Assembly (NCBI GenBank): GCA_035649895.1
Contig: DASRIS010000192.1
Location: 1-17,739 of the forward strand
Reading direction: 5' to 3'
Length of the DNA stretch: 17,739 nucleotides
Source of the DNA: DASSUC01 sp035649895
GTDB taxonomy: Bacteria > Actinomycetota > Actinomycetes > Mycobacteriales > Micromonosporaceae
Numbering within the stretch: position 1 is the stretch's first letter; each line of letters begins with the position of its first letter. A model generated the notes under the pieces. The model saw only the letters and a program-made list of their open reading frames with translations. It ran no database searches and had not been told where the DNA came from. The translations under genes were made by a program, and so were the position numbers. Positions 1 through 5,876 of this stretch are shown here, piece by piece.

Positions 1-14
1 CGACAGCGCTGGCA

Positions 15-641
15 TCAGTCGACGGGCCGCACCACGATACGGCGCTGCGGCTCCACGCCCTCGGACTCACTCTCGACCCCGGGCAGTGAGTTGATCACAT
101 CGTGTACGCACTTCCGCTCAAAGGCCGACATCGGCTCCAGGCGGACGGCCTCGCCGTACTCCTTGACCTTCTCGGCTGCGTTCTTAGCCACCGCGGCGAG
201 CTCCTTGCGGCGGGCCGCCCGGTACCCGCTGATGTCGAGCAGCAGCCGGCTGGGTGAGCCGGTCTGCCGGAAGACGGCGAGCCGGGCCAGCTCCTGGAGC
301 GCCTCAAGGGTCGCCCCCCGCTGGCCCACCAGCGCGTTGAGCCGGGCGCCGACCACCTCGACGACGGGGCGGCCACCGGCGACCAGCTCGTCGATGTCTC
401 CGTCATAGTCGAGGATGTCCAGCAGGCCCTCGATGTAGTCGGCGCCGATCTCGCTCTCGTGGAACAGCTCGCTCTCGGACGCCGACGCGGACCGCTCGTC
501 ACCGGCCTTCTCGACATCGTCCCCGGACCCTGGGTCGTCCGGGTCGGCCAACGCCAGATCCTCTGGCACATCGGCGTCGACCGGAGCATGGGCGGGCTTG
601 ACCGCGGGCTCGGTAACGGACGGGGTGCTGGTATCGGTCAC
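15..641 (-). CDS. khpB: KhpB/Jag-type KH-R3H RNA-binding protein
   Basis: 208-residue cytoplasmic RNA-binding protein of the Jag/KhpB family, whose members act with KhpA on mRNA and sRNA and influence cell division and envelope synthesis in Gram-positive bacteria. Residues 1-65 are acidic and low complexity. A KH-like domain follows (about 70-150) with the GxxG loop GQRG at 106-109, then an R3H domain (about 155-208) with the Arg-x3-His pair R176/H180 in the stretch SAFERKCVHD. The N-terminal Jag-N domain of Firmicute homologues is absent, as is usual in actinobacteria. Start is GTG at 641, supported by GGAG at 649-652 with a 7-nt spacer. It lies 74 bp downstream of yidC on the same strand, the conserved position for this gene. 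Family assignment is firm; the exact RNA targets are unknown. Confidence 0.93.
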   Translation of the reverse strand: MTDTSTPSVTEPAVKPAHAPVDADVPEDLALADPDDPGSGDDVEKAGDERSASASESELFHESEIGADYIEGLLDILDYDGDIDELVAGGRPVVEVVGARLNALVGQRGATLEALQELARLAVFRQTGSPSRLLLDISGYRAARRKELAAVAKNAAEKVKEYGEAVRLEPMSAFERKCVHDVINSLPGVESESEGVEPQRRIVVRPVD

Positions 642-715
642 GGCTCATCTCCGTACTGCGTGTTCGAATGTGCCCGCGGCACCCCTGGGACGAGGCCGCG
701 ACAGAGGTCTTAGGG

Positions 716-1888
716 TCAGCCGGTCGGGCGCTTCGCCTTGGCACCGCGCTTCTTCGGGTTGACCGGCTTGGCGCCGGGCTTGGGAGCGAGCGACCTCGGC
801 TCCGCGGCCGGCTGCACCGGCGGCGGTGCCGGCTTCGACCGGCGGAACAGGCCGCCTCGTCCGGGCTCGCCACCGTTGCTCGGGGCCGCATTTGCCGCTT
901 CCTTACCGGAGGCGGTGCCCTTTCCCTCGGCAGCCGCAGTGCCCTTTCCGGCAGTGGCGCCGCTGCCCGCGCCGCCCTTCCCGGCGGGCCCGGCACCCTT
1001 ACCCGCCGCGCCTGGGGCCTTCGCAGCACCTGAGGCCTTCGCCGCGCCTGCGGCCTTGGACGCCCTCGGCGCGCCGGCCGTGCCCCCGCCGGCCTTCGTC
1101 CCGGCGGCGCCCTTGCCGTTCATCTTCGGCGGCGGGTACTTGCGCAGCACCCAGAACTGCTGGCCGAGTGAGAAGAGGTTGGTCGTCGTCCAGTAGATGA
1201 CCACACCGATCGGGAAGGGATAGAGGAAGCCGGAGATGAGCAGCGAGGCCGGGATGCCGTACAGCATCAGCTTCTGGATCATGCGCTGCTGCGGGTCCTC
1301 GGACCAGCCGGTCTTGAGGATCATCTGGCGGCTGGTGAGGTACGTCGTCACGATCATGATGAGCACCAGGACGCCCGCCACGACCTTCACCCCGGCGTTG
1401 CCGGTGGAGAAGCTCTCGGAGATCGGCGCGGCGAACAGCTTCGCCAGCGAGGCGTCGTGGAACTGCTCGTACGACCAGCCGTACGACGTGGTCTTGGGGT
1501 CGGTCCGATCCGGGTTCAGCCGGCGCAGCACGTGGAAGAGGCCGAAGAAGACCGGAATCTGCAGCACCAGCGGGAGGCAGCCCATGAGCGGGTTGGCCTT
1601 CTCCTTGCGGTAGAGCTCCATGAGCTCCTTCTGCAAGGTCTCCCGGTCGCCCTTGTGCTTCTCCTGCAGCTCCTTGACCTGGGGCTGAAGCGCCTGCATC
1701 GCCCGCTGCGACTTGATCTGCTTGACGAACAGCGGGAACAGGATGACCCGTACCGTGATCACCAGGAAGACGATCGCGAGGATCCACTCCCAGTTGGTGG
1801 CGAGGAAAGCCGACTTCGGCAGCGCCCTGTCCCAGATTGAGTGCCAGAAGAGCAGGATCTGGGAGATCGCCCAGTAGATCCAGTCCAT
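716..1888 (-). CDS. yidC: YidC/Oxa1-family membrane protein insertase
   Basis: 390-residue membrane insertase that inserts proteins into the cytoplasmic membrane, alone or with SecYEG. A first hydrophobic segment covers about residues 4-20. The insertase core follows, with a helix at 33-53 carrying the conserved groove arginine R47, a cytoplasmic charged coiled hairpin (about 60-98), and hydrophobic segments at about 101-120, 168-186 and 208-240. Residues 256-390 are a long Ala/Gly/Lys/Pro-rich cytoplasmic tail, basic and presumably disordered; basic C-terminal tails in Gram-positive YidC contact the ribosome. The start is ambiguous by one codon. ATG at 1888 overlaps the yidD stop (TGATG), while TTG at 1891 lies 7 nt after GGAG at 1899-1902. 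Overlap with yidD implies translational coupling. Confidence 0.96.
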   Translation of the reverse strand: MDWIYWAISQILLFWHSIWDRALPKSAFLATNWEWILAIVFLVITVRVILFPLFVKQIKSQRAMQALQPQVKELQEKHKGDRETLQKELMELYRKEKANPLMGCLPLVLQIPVFFGLFHVLRRLNPDRTDPKTTSYGWSYEQFHDASLAKLFAAPISESFSTGNAGVKVVAGVLVLIMIVTTYLTSRQMILKTGWSEDPQQRMIQKLMLYGIPASLLISGFLYPFPIGVVIYWTTTNLFSLGQQFWVLRKYPPPKMNGKGAAGTKAGGGTAGAPRASKAAGAAKASGAAKAPGAAGKGAGPAGKGGAGSGATAGKGTAAAEGKGTASGKEAANAAPSNGGEPGRGGLFRRSKPAPPPVQPAAEPRSLAPKPGAKPVNPKKRGAKAKRPTG

Positions 1889-2178
1889 CAAGGTGCGGCT
1901 CCAGTCAGGTCAGTGCCGGCGCTCCGGCGCCGCGCTGGCGGCACCGGGTCGTGCCCGCCGGGGTGGAACGGGTGGCAGCGCAGCAGCCGCCAGATCGTCA
2001 GGCCGGTCCCGCGCACCGCCCCGTGCACCGTGAGCGCCTCCAGGGCGTACGCGCTGCATGACGGGTAGAACCGACAGCGAGCCGGCAGAGCCGGGCTTAT
2101 CCAACGACGGTACGCGATGACCGCAGCCGCCAGCACGCGACCGCCGAGCGAGGTCGGCCGCGGCGCGGGGCCGGTCAC
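1888..2178 (-). CDS. yidD: YidD membrane protein insertion efficiency factor
   Basis: 96-residue YidD (DUF37) protein, a small membrane-associated factor that helps YidC-dependent insertion. The family signature is present: C35 and C41 in CRFYPSCSAYALEAL (35-49), then LLRCHPFHPGGHDPVP (65-80), where YDPVP is more usual. An amphipathic or hydrophobic stretch near residues 12-30 precedes it. Start is GTG at 2176-2178, sharing four bases with the rnpA stop (GTGA), and the stop shares one base with the yidC ATG. The gene is therefore coupled on both sides, in the conserved rnpA-yidD-yidC order. Confidence 0.95.
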   Translation of the reverse strand: MTGPAPRPTSLGGRVLAAAVIAYRRWISPALPARCRFYPSCSAYALEALTVHGAVRGTGLTIWRLLRCHPFHPGGHDPVPPARRRSAGTDLTGAAP

Positions 2179-2597
2179 CGGGTGCCCCCCGATGCCGCCG
2201 GGCGGCGCGGTGCCCGCGTGGCCGCCAGGGCCGCGTCCAGGCTGAGGCCGAGCTGGGCGTACGAGGCGTCGCCCGCGCCGGGTAGCGCCCGCACCACGAG
2301 CACGGCCCCGGTGGGCAGCTCCGCGATCCGTTCCCGAACCAGGTGGCGCAGCCGGCGCCGGACGCGGTTACGGACCACCGCGCCGCCGACCGCCCGTGGG
2401 ACGACGAAGCCGGCACGTGCGGGGGTCGACTGCCCCTCGTCACGCACCGGCTCGGACACTGTTGGCGCCGGCGACGCCTGTGCGACCGCTGGAACGTGCA
2501 GGTGCACGACCAGGCTTCCCCGGCCGGCCCGACGGCCGGCCCGCACCGCAGCCTGGAACTCGGCGCGGCAGCGCAGGCGCTGGGCGTTGGCCAGCAC
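2175..2597 (-). CDS. rnpA: Ribonuclease P protein component
   Basis: 140-residue basic protein subunit of RNase P, which binds the catalytic RNA and helps cleave 5' leaders from pre-tRNAs. It begins MLANAQRLRCRAEF, typical for the family, and contains the RNR signature in VVRNRVRRRLRHLV (R76 N77 R78). Between residues about 36 and 60 there is an uncharged, Pro/Ala/Ser-rich insertion that separates the first strands of the fold and makes this copy longer than the roughly 115-125 residues common in the family. Start is GTG at 2597 with GAGAGG at 2605-2610 and a 7-nt spacer. It lies 34 bp after rpmH and overlaps yidD by 4 bp. Confidence 0.95.
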   Translation of the reverse strand: MLANAQRLRCRAEFQAAVRAGRRAGRGSLVVHLHVPAVAQASPAPTVSEPVRDEGQSTPARAGFVVPRAVGGAVVRNRVRRRLRHLVRERIAELPTGAVLVVRALPGAGDASYAQLGLSLDAALAATRAPRRPAASGGTR

Positions 2598-2631
2598 GGC
2601 CCAACCTCTCTTGGTCGGCCCCGCTGCCGGC

Positions 2632-2769
2632 TCAGGCCGACAGGCGGGTGCGACCCTTGGCGCGGCGGGTCGCGATGATCGCGCGGCCGGCCCGGGTGCG
2701 CATCCGCAGCCGGAAACCGTGGGTCTTGGCGCGCCGGCGGTTGTTCGGCTGGTACGTACGCTTGCTCAC
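2632..2769 (-). CDS. rpmH: 50S ribosomal protein L34
   Basis: 45-residue ribosomal protein L34, a highly basic protein of the large subunit. The translation begins MSKRTYQPNNRRRAKTHGFR and ends AKGRTRLSA, matching the family along its full length. Start is GTG at 2767-2769, preceded by GGAGAG and a 6-nt spacer; the stop is TGA at 2632-2634. It is the first gene of the minus-strand set and is probably transcribed from the promoter at 2896-2924, giving a leader of about 120 nt that can form a GC-rich hairpin near its 5' end. Confidence 0.97.
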   Translation of the reverse strand: MSKRTYQPNNRRRAKTHGFRLRMRTRAGRAIIATRRAKGRTRLSA

Positions 2770-2861
2770 GTCAGGCTCTCCATCGCGACTCTTCGCGTGC
2801 ACCACGCGGGTGTGTAACCGGGTTCCATGCTAGCGGCGCATCCGGCGCGCAGCAGTGCGGA

Positions 2862-2879
2862 CGCCCCGGTTGCGGGGCG
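2862..2879. repeat. GC-rich hairpin in the rpmH leader
   Basis: CGCCCCG (2862-2868) and CGGGGCG (2873-2879) form a 7-bp stem with a 4-nt loop (GTTG). If transcription starts near 2889, this structure lies within the first 30 nt of the rpmH leader. No U-tract follows on either strand, so it is not a classical intrinsic terminator. Confidence 0.5.
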
Positions 2880-2881
2880 CC

Positions 2882-2905
2882 CGCGTAGCCGTCTAAGGCT
2901 ACGCG
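2882..2905. repeat. Perfect 9-bp inverted repeat on the rpmH promoter
   Basis: CGCGTAGCC (2882-2890) and GGCTACGCG (2897-2905) are perfect reverse complements separated by 6 nt (GTCTAA). The repeat covers the -10 box and predicted start of the rpmH promoter, so it could be an operator. The full hairpin would not be in the transcript, because the start falls within it. Confidence 0.6.
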
Positions 2906-2924
2906 CCTGGTAGATGGCGGTCAA
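2896..2924 (-). promoter_or_regulatory. Probable housekeeping-sigma promoter of rpmH-rnpA-yidD-yidC
   Basis: On the minus strand TTGACC (2924-2919) and TAGCCT (2901-2896) are separated by exactly 17 bp. This is a very good match to the actinobacterial HrdB/SigA promoter pattern. The predicted transcription start is near 2889, about 120 nt upstream of the rpmH GTG. The -10 hexamer lies inside a perfect palindrome (2882-2905). Confidence 0.65.
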
Positions 2925-2968
2925 ACTATCCAGCGGACGGTCGGATTATGACGCCAACAACCCGACGG

Positions 2969-2977
2969 TGTGGACAA
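2969..2977 (-). promoter_or_regulatory. DnaA box (perfect TTGTCCACA)
   Basis: The plus strand reads TGTGGACAA, i.e. TTGTCCACA on the minus strand, the actinobacterial DnaA-box consensus. It lies just upstream of the proposed dnaA -35 element and 21 bp (two helical turns) from the next box. Confidence 0.8.
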
Positions 2978-2980
2978 CGG

Positions 2981-3010
2981 TTGGACGGGTGTGGACAACG
3001 CTGTTAGCGT
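2981..3010 (+). promoter_or_regulatory. Candidate dnaA promoter
   Basis: TTGGAC (2981-2986), an 18-bp spacer and TAGCGT (3005-3010) resemble a housekeeping promoter. The start would be near 3017, leaving a leader of about 350 nt before dnaA. A DnaA box fills the spacer. The match is moderate and has no experimental support here. Confidence 0.45.
2990..2998 (-). promoter_or_regulatory. DnaA box (perfect TTGTCCACA) inside the dnaA promoter
   Basis: This is a second perfect TTGTCCACA on the minus strand, in the same orientation as the box at 2969. It lies in the spacer of the proposed dnaA promoter (2981-3010), where bound DnaA would block RNA polymerase. That would be consistent with the DnaA autorepression known from Streptomyces. 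Confidence 0.8.
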
Positions 3011-3166
3011 CCCCGATTGCCAGTGGAGACCGCACCCGAAGGGGGCGCCCGGTTTGGGCGGATCGGGTCGGTGCTCCGTCTCTTCTCAGAGCCACCGGAT
3101 GCCCAGCTCTCTGGTGGCGCCGCACAGACCAGGAGCCGCCGAGGTCACGCAGCTAGGACTCGATAC

Positions 3167-3186
3167 ACAGGTTGTGGACAACCTGT
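3167..3186. promoter_or_regulatory. Palindrome containing a DnaA box in the dnaA leader
   Basis: ACAGGTTGT (3167-3175) and ACAACCTGT (3178-3186) are perfect inverted arms around GG. The centre contains TGTGGACAA (3173-3181), a perfect DnaA box on the minus strand, and a degenerate box (TGTGGAAGA) starts at 3184. It could be a third DnaA binding site controlling dnaA, or a stem in the leader RNA. Confidence 0.65.
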
Positions 3187-3268
3187 GGAAGACCAGGCAC
3201 CGGAGGTACGCAGCGTTCCGGCCGGGAGCCGCGGCTGGTACGCGGGCAGCGACAGGGGGGATGGCGCC

Positions 3269-3373
3269 ATGAGCGAGCGCGGCGCGCGAACGGGACAGCA
3301 TGGCGGACGTACCGCCGCGGCCAAGCGCGGCGGGGGGGCCACCGCGGTGGGGCGCGGCGAGGCGACGCCATGA
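3269..3373 (+). CDS. Possible 34-residue leader ORF coupled to dnaA
   Basis: A short ORF starts at ATG 3269, 8 nt after a strong purine run AGGGGGG (3254-3260), and stops at TGA 3371-3373. The stop overlaps the dnaA ATG (3370-3372) as ATGA, the usual form of translational coupling. The product would be a basic Gly/Arg/Ala-rich peptide beginning MSERGARTGQHGGR, without a recognisable domain. Codon third positions are GC-rich, but so is the surrounding DNA, so coding potential is weak evidence. It may be a leader peptide that feeds ribosomes to dnaA, whose own Shine-Dalgarno is poor, or a chance ORF. Confidence 0.3.
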   Translation: MSERGARTGQHGGRTAAAKRGGGATAVGRGEATP

Positions 3374-5439
3374 CCGAGCCTGGTGACCGGACGTTGATGC
3401 TGGGCGACCTCGGCGCACTCTGGTCGAGCGCGACCGGCGAGCTGGCCGACGAGATCGTCTCGCCGCAGCAGCGGACGTACCTGCGGCTGACCCGGCTGCG
3501 GGCGATCGTGGAGGACACCGCGCTGATCTCGGTGCCGGACTCGTTCACCCGGGACGTCATCGAGGCCCGGCTGCGACCCGCCATCACCGAGGCGCTCTCC
3601 CGCCAGATGGGCCGGCCGATCCAGGTGGCGGTCACGGTACGCCAGCCAGAGGACCCCGCGGCCACGCCGCCGGGAGGCGCCGCTACGGCTATGCCGCAGA
3701 CCGCAGACGGACCAGGCCTCGGCGGACCAGGCCTCGGCGGACCAGGCTTCGGCGGGCCGGGAGCCAGCGGGCCGGGAGCCAGCGGGCCGGGAACCGGCGG
3801 ACCAGATGGCGCCGGGCCAAGCGTGGGCAGGCCGGGGATGGCGGCGCCGGATGACCCGTACGCGCGCCTCGCGCCACCGGCCTACATCCCCGGCAGTCCC
3901 GGGGCGGCGGCCGGCGGGGGGATGGTCACCGGCGACACCTACACCAGCGACGGCTATACCAGCGACAGCTACACCGGCGACAGCTACACCGGCCAGCACA
4001 GGCCTGGCAGCGGCTATACCGGTCATCCGGTCGGTGGAGCGGGCATCGCCGGTCCGGACGAAGGCCTCGCCGGGCGCCGTCTGGACGAGGGGCTGGCCGG
4101 CCAGCGCACCGCTGGCGAGCGGTTCGGCGGCGGGCCGCCGGTCGGCATCCGTCCGGGCCTCGGCACGGGCCCTCTCGGCCCCGGTCCGACCCCCGGTCCG
4201 ACCCCCGGTCCGACCCCTGGTGCCGGCCCCTTCGGCCGCGGTGCCGGTACCCTCGGCCACGGTGTGGGCGGCTCTCTCGGCCATGGCCCCGCCCTCGGCG
4301 CAGGCTCGGAGAACGGCCCCGGCCGCAACGTCGCGCCGCACCGCGCCGACCTCGGTCCGGTGCGGGAGGACCTGCGCGGGCGGCCGGCTGGCGGGCCCGC
4401 CGACGTCGGGGGGAACCGGCTCAACCCGAAGTACATGTTCGAGACGTTCGTCATCGGCTCCAGCAACCGGTTCGCGCACGCGGCCTCGGTGGCGGTGGCC
4501 GAGTCACCGGCGAAGGCGTACAACCCGCTGTTCATCTACGGCAGCTCTGGGCTGGGCAAGACCCACCTGCTGCACGCCATCGGGCACTACGCGACGACAC
4601 TCGGTAACGCCCGCTCGGTGCGGTACGTGTCCACCGAGGAGTTCACCAACGACTTCATCAACTCGCTGCGCGACGACAAGACCAGCGCGTTCCAGCGCCG
4701 CTACCGGGACGTGGACATCCTCCTGATCGACGACATCCAGTTCCTGGAGAACCGGGAGCGCACCCAGGAGGAGTTCTTCCACACCTTCAACACGCTGCAC
4801 AACGCGAACAAGCAGATCGTGATCACCTCCGACCGGTCGCCCAAGCAGCTGTCCACGCTGGAGGACCGGCTGCGTACCCGGTTCGAGTGGGGCCTGCTCG
4901 CCGACATCCAGCCGCCGGACCTGGAGACGCGGATCGCGATCCTGCAGAAGAAGGCCGCCCAGGAGCGGCTCTTCGCGCCGCCGGACGTGCTGGAGTTCAT
5001 CGCGTCCCGGATCTCCAACTCGATCCGGGAGCTGGAGGGCGCGCTGATCCGGGTCACCGCGTACGCGTCCCTCACCCGCTCCCCGGTGGAGCTCGCGCTC
5101 GCCGAGGAGGTGCTGCGCGACTTCATCCCGGACGGCACCGGCCCGGAGCTCACGGCCGACCAGATCATGGTGGCCACCTCCGAGTACTTCGGGGTGAGCA
5201 TGGAGGACCTGCGCGGGCACTCCCGCTCGCGGGTCCTGGTCAACGCCCGCCAGGTGGCGATGTACCTGTGCCGCGAGCTGACAGACCTGTCGCTGCCCCG
5301 GATCGGACAGGCGTTCGGCGGCCGGGACCACACCACCGTCATGCACGCTGACCGAAAGATCCGCCAGCAGATGGCCGAACGGCGGTCGCTCTACAACCAG
5401 ATCGCCGAGCTTACGAACCGGATCAAGCAGACTCCGTAG
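3370..5439 (+). CDS. dnaA: Chromosomal replication initiator protein DnaA
   Basis: 689-residue AAA+ initiator that binds DnaA boxes at oriC, melts the unwinding element and recruits the helicase. Domain I (about residues 8-95) carries the self-association fold. Domain II (about 96-348) is a long Gly/Pro/Ser/Thr-rich linker with three runs of tandem repeats. The AAA+ domain III starts at NRLNPKYMFETFV (349), with Walker A GSSGLGKTH (K397) and Walker B ILLIDDIQF (D454, D455). Domain IV has the helix-turn-helix signature GGRDHTTVMHADRKI (R652, D653, H654). The length resembles Streptomyces DnaA and far exceeds E. coli's 467. ATG at 3370 is chosen because domain I begins a few residues later. GAGG at 3359-3362 is a modest ribosome site with a 7-nt spacer. 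The frame stays open upstream to 3172, but that part reads as low-complexity basic sequence. Confidence 0.97.
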   Translation: MTEPGDRTLMLGDLGALWSSATGELADEIVSPQQRTYLRLTRLRAIVEDTALISVPDSFTRDVIEARLRPAITEALSRQMGRPIQVAVTVRQPEDPAATPPGGAATAMPQTADGPGLGGPGLGGPGFGGPGASGPGASGPGTGGPDGAGPSVGRPGMAAPDDPYARLAPPAYIPGSPGAAAGGGMVTGDTYTSDGYTSDSYTGDSYTGQHRPGSGYTGHPVGGAGIAGPDEGLAGRRLDEGLAGQRTAGERFGGGPPVGIRPGLGTGPLGPGPTPGPTPGPTPGAGPFGRGAGTLGHGVGGSLGHGPALGAGSENGPGRNVAPHRADLGPVREDLRGRPAGGPADVGGNRLNPKYMFETFVIGSSNRFAHAASVAVAESPAKAYNPLFIYGSSGLGKTHLLHAIGHYATTLGNARSVRYVSTEEFTNDFINSLRDDKTSAFQRRYRDVDILLIDDIQFLENRERTQEEFFHTFNTLHNANKQIVITSDRSPKQLSTLEDRLRTRFEWGLLADIQPPDLETRIAILQKKAAQERLFAPPDVLEFIASRISNSIRELEGALIRVTAYASLTRSPVELALAEEVLRDFIPDGTGPELTADQIMVATSEYFGVSMEDLRGHSRSRVLVNARQVAMYLCRELTDLSLPRIGQAFGGRDHTTVMHADRKIRQQMAERRSLYNQIAELTNRIKQTP
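3709..3798 (+). repeat. Six 15-bp tandem repeats in dnaA domain II
   Basis: There are three near-identical units GGACCAGGCCTCGGC (third with one change) followed by three units of the form GGGCCGGGAGCCAGC. They encode a Gly-Pro-Gly-rich pentapeptide series (GPGLG, then GPGAS). The repeats keep frame (15 bp) and probably expand or contract by slippage. Confidence 0.85.
3928..3987 (+). repeat. Four 15-bp tandem repeats in dnaA domain II
   Basis: Four units of the pattern ACCrGCGACnnCTAy encode the pentapeptides TGDTY, TSDGY, TSDSY and TGDSY (residues 187-206). The Tyr/Asp/Ser composition is unlike the flanking Gly/Pro linker. Confidence 0.8.
4179..4214 (+). repeat. Three perfect 12-bp tandem repeats in dnaA domain II
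   Basis: CCCCGGTCCGAC is repeated three times without change, encoding a Pro-Gly-Pro-Thr series. It is in-frame and probably slippage-prone. Confidence 0.85.
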
Positions 5440-5477
5440 CCGTTCGGCTCGCCCGTCCACAACACCTATCCACAGGC

Positions 5478-5486
5478 TGTGGATAA
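5478..5486 (-). promoter_or_regulatory. Perfect DnaA box TTATCCACA in oriC
   Basis: The plus strand reads TGTGGATAA. It lies 3 bp from an opposing box at 5466-5474, so the pair forms an inverted arrangement suited to a DnaA dimer or filament nucleus. Confidence 0.85.
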
Positions 5487-5666
5487 CTTCTGGGGACGCG
5501 CTGTGGACGTACCCGGTGGGTGTCTTGGCGGTCGACGGCGGGTGAGGTAGTTATCCCCAGAGCTGGGGGAGAAACCTGTGCTCATCCAGTGGATGAACGG
5601 TGGATAGCCGGGGATAACCGCGGACGCCGGCGGCGGCTGTGTGCAAACAGGCGTCCTGGCGACCGT

Positions 5667-5675
5667 TTATCCACA
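5667..5675 (+). promoter_or_regulatory. Perfect DnaA box TTATCCACA in oriC
   Basis: Exact TTATCCACA on the plus strand, about 80 bp left of the AT-rich tract. It is the strongest site of the right-hand cluster and is oriented towards the proposed unwinding element. Confidence 0.85.
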
Positions 5676-5753
5676 CCCCGCGCACTCCGGCAAGGCGGCT
5701 GTGGGCTGGGCAGACGGTGCTCCTCCACAGGATCCACAACACCGACGAAGACG

Positions 5754-5791
5754 ATGGAAGATCTTTCTAGTAGGGAAACAAAACCAATCAT
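5754..5791. promoter_or_regulatory. Candidate DNA unwinding element of oriC
   Basis: This 38-bp stretch is about 37% GC by direct count, in a region otherwise near or above 60-70% GC. It includes an A-rich run on the plus strand (GGGAAACAAAACCAATCATC, 5773-5792). It flanks the right-hand DnaA boxes, the geometry expected of a duplex unwinding element. Function is inferred from composition and position only. Confidence 0.6.
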
Positions 5792-5876
5792 CACGGCTGG
5801 GGAGAAGTGCGCTGGGAAGGCGCGGTACGGTGTCCCGGTTGGCCTCGCTGGCCGCCTCATCGCGGAGGGCAATCTG

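Larger units (their letters stand above)
5440..5876. other. oriC: Chromosomal replication origin oriC
   Basis: The 437-bp non-coding dnaA-dnaN spacer carries DnaA boxes on both strands. Sites with an intact TCCACA core are 5453-5461 (CCGTCCACA, +), 5466-5474 (CTATCCACA, +), 5478-5486 (TTATCCACA, -), 5502-5510 (ACGTCCACA, -), 5667-5675 (TTATCCACA, +), 5721-5729 (TCCTCCACA, +) and 5730-5738 (GGATCCACA, +). Degenerate sites include 5551-5559 (TTATCCCCA, +) and 5609-5617 (-). They form a left cluster (5453-5510) and a right cluster (5667-5738), followed by an AT-rich tract at 5754-5791 next to dnaN. Position between dnaA and dnaN matches oriC in Streptomyces and mycobacteria. The dnaN frame is open leftward through this region to 5520, but the sequence does not look coding. 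Confidence 0.93.

Noticed and set aside
5520..5876. N-terminal extension of the dnaN frame
   Set aside because: The region is full of DnaA boxes, reads as Arg/Gly-rich noise, and the clamp's conserved N-terminus starts at ATG 5877 with a good ribosome site.
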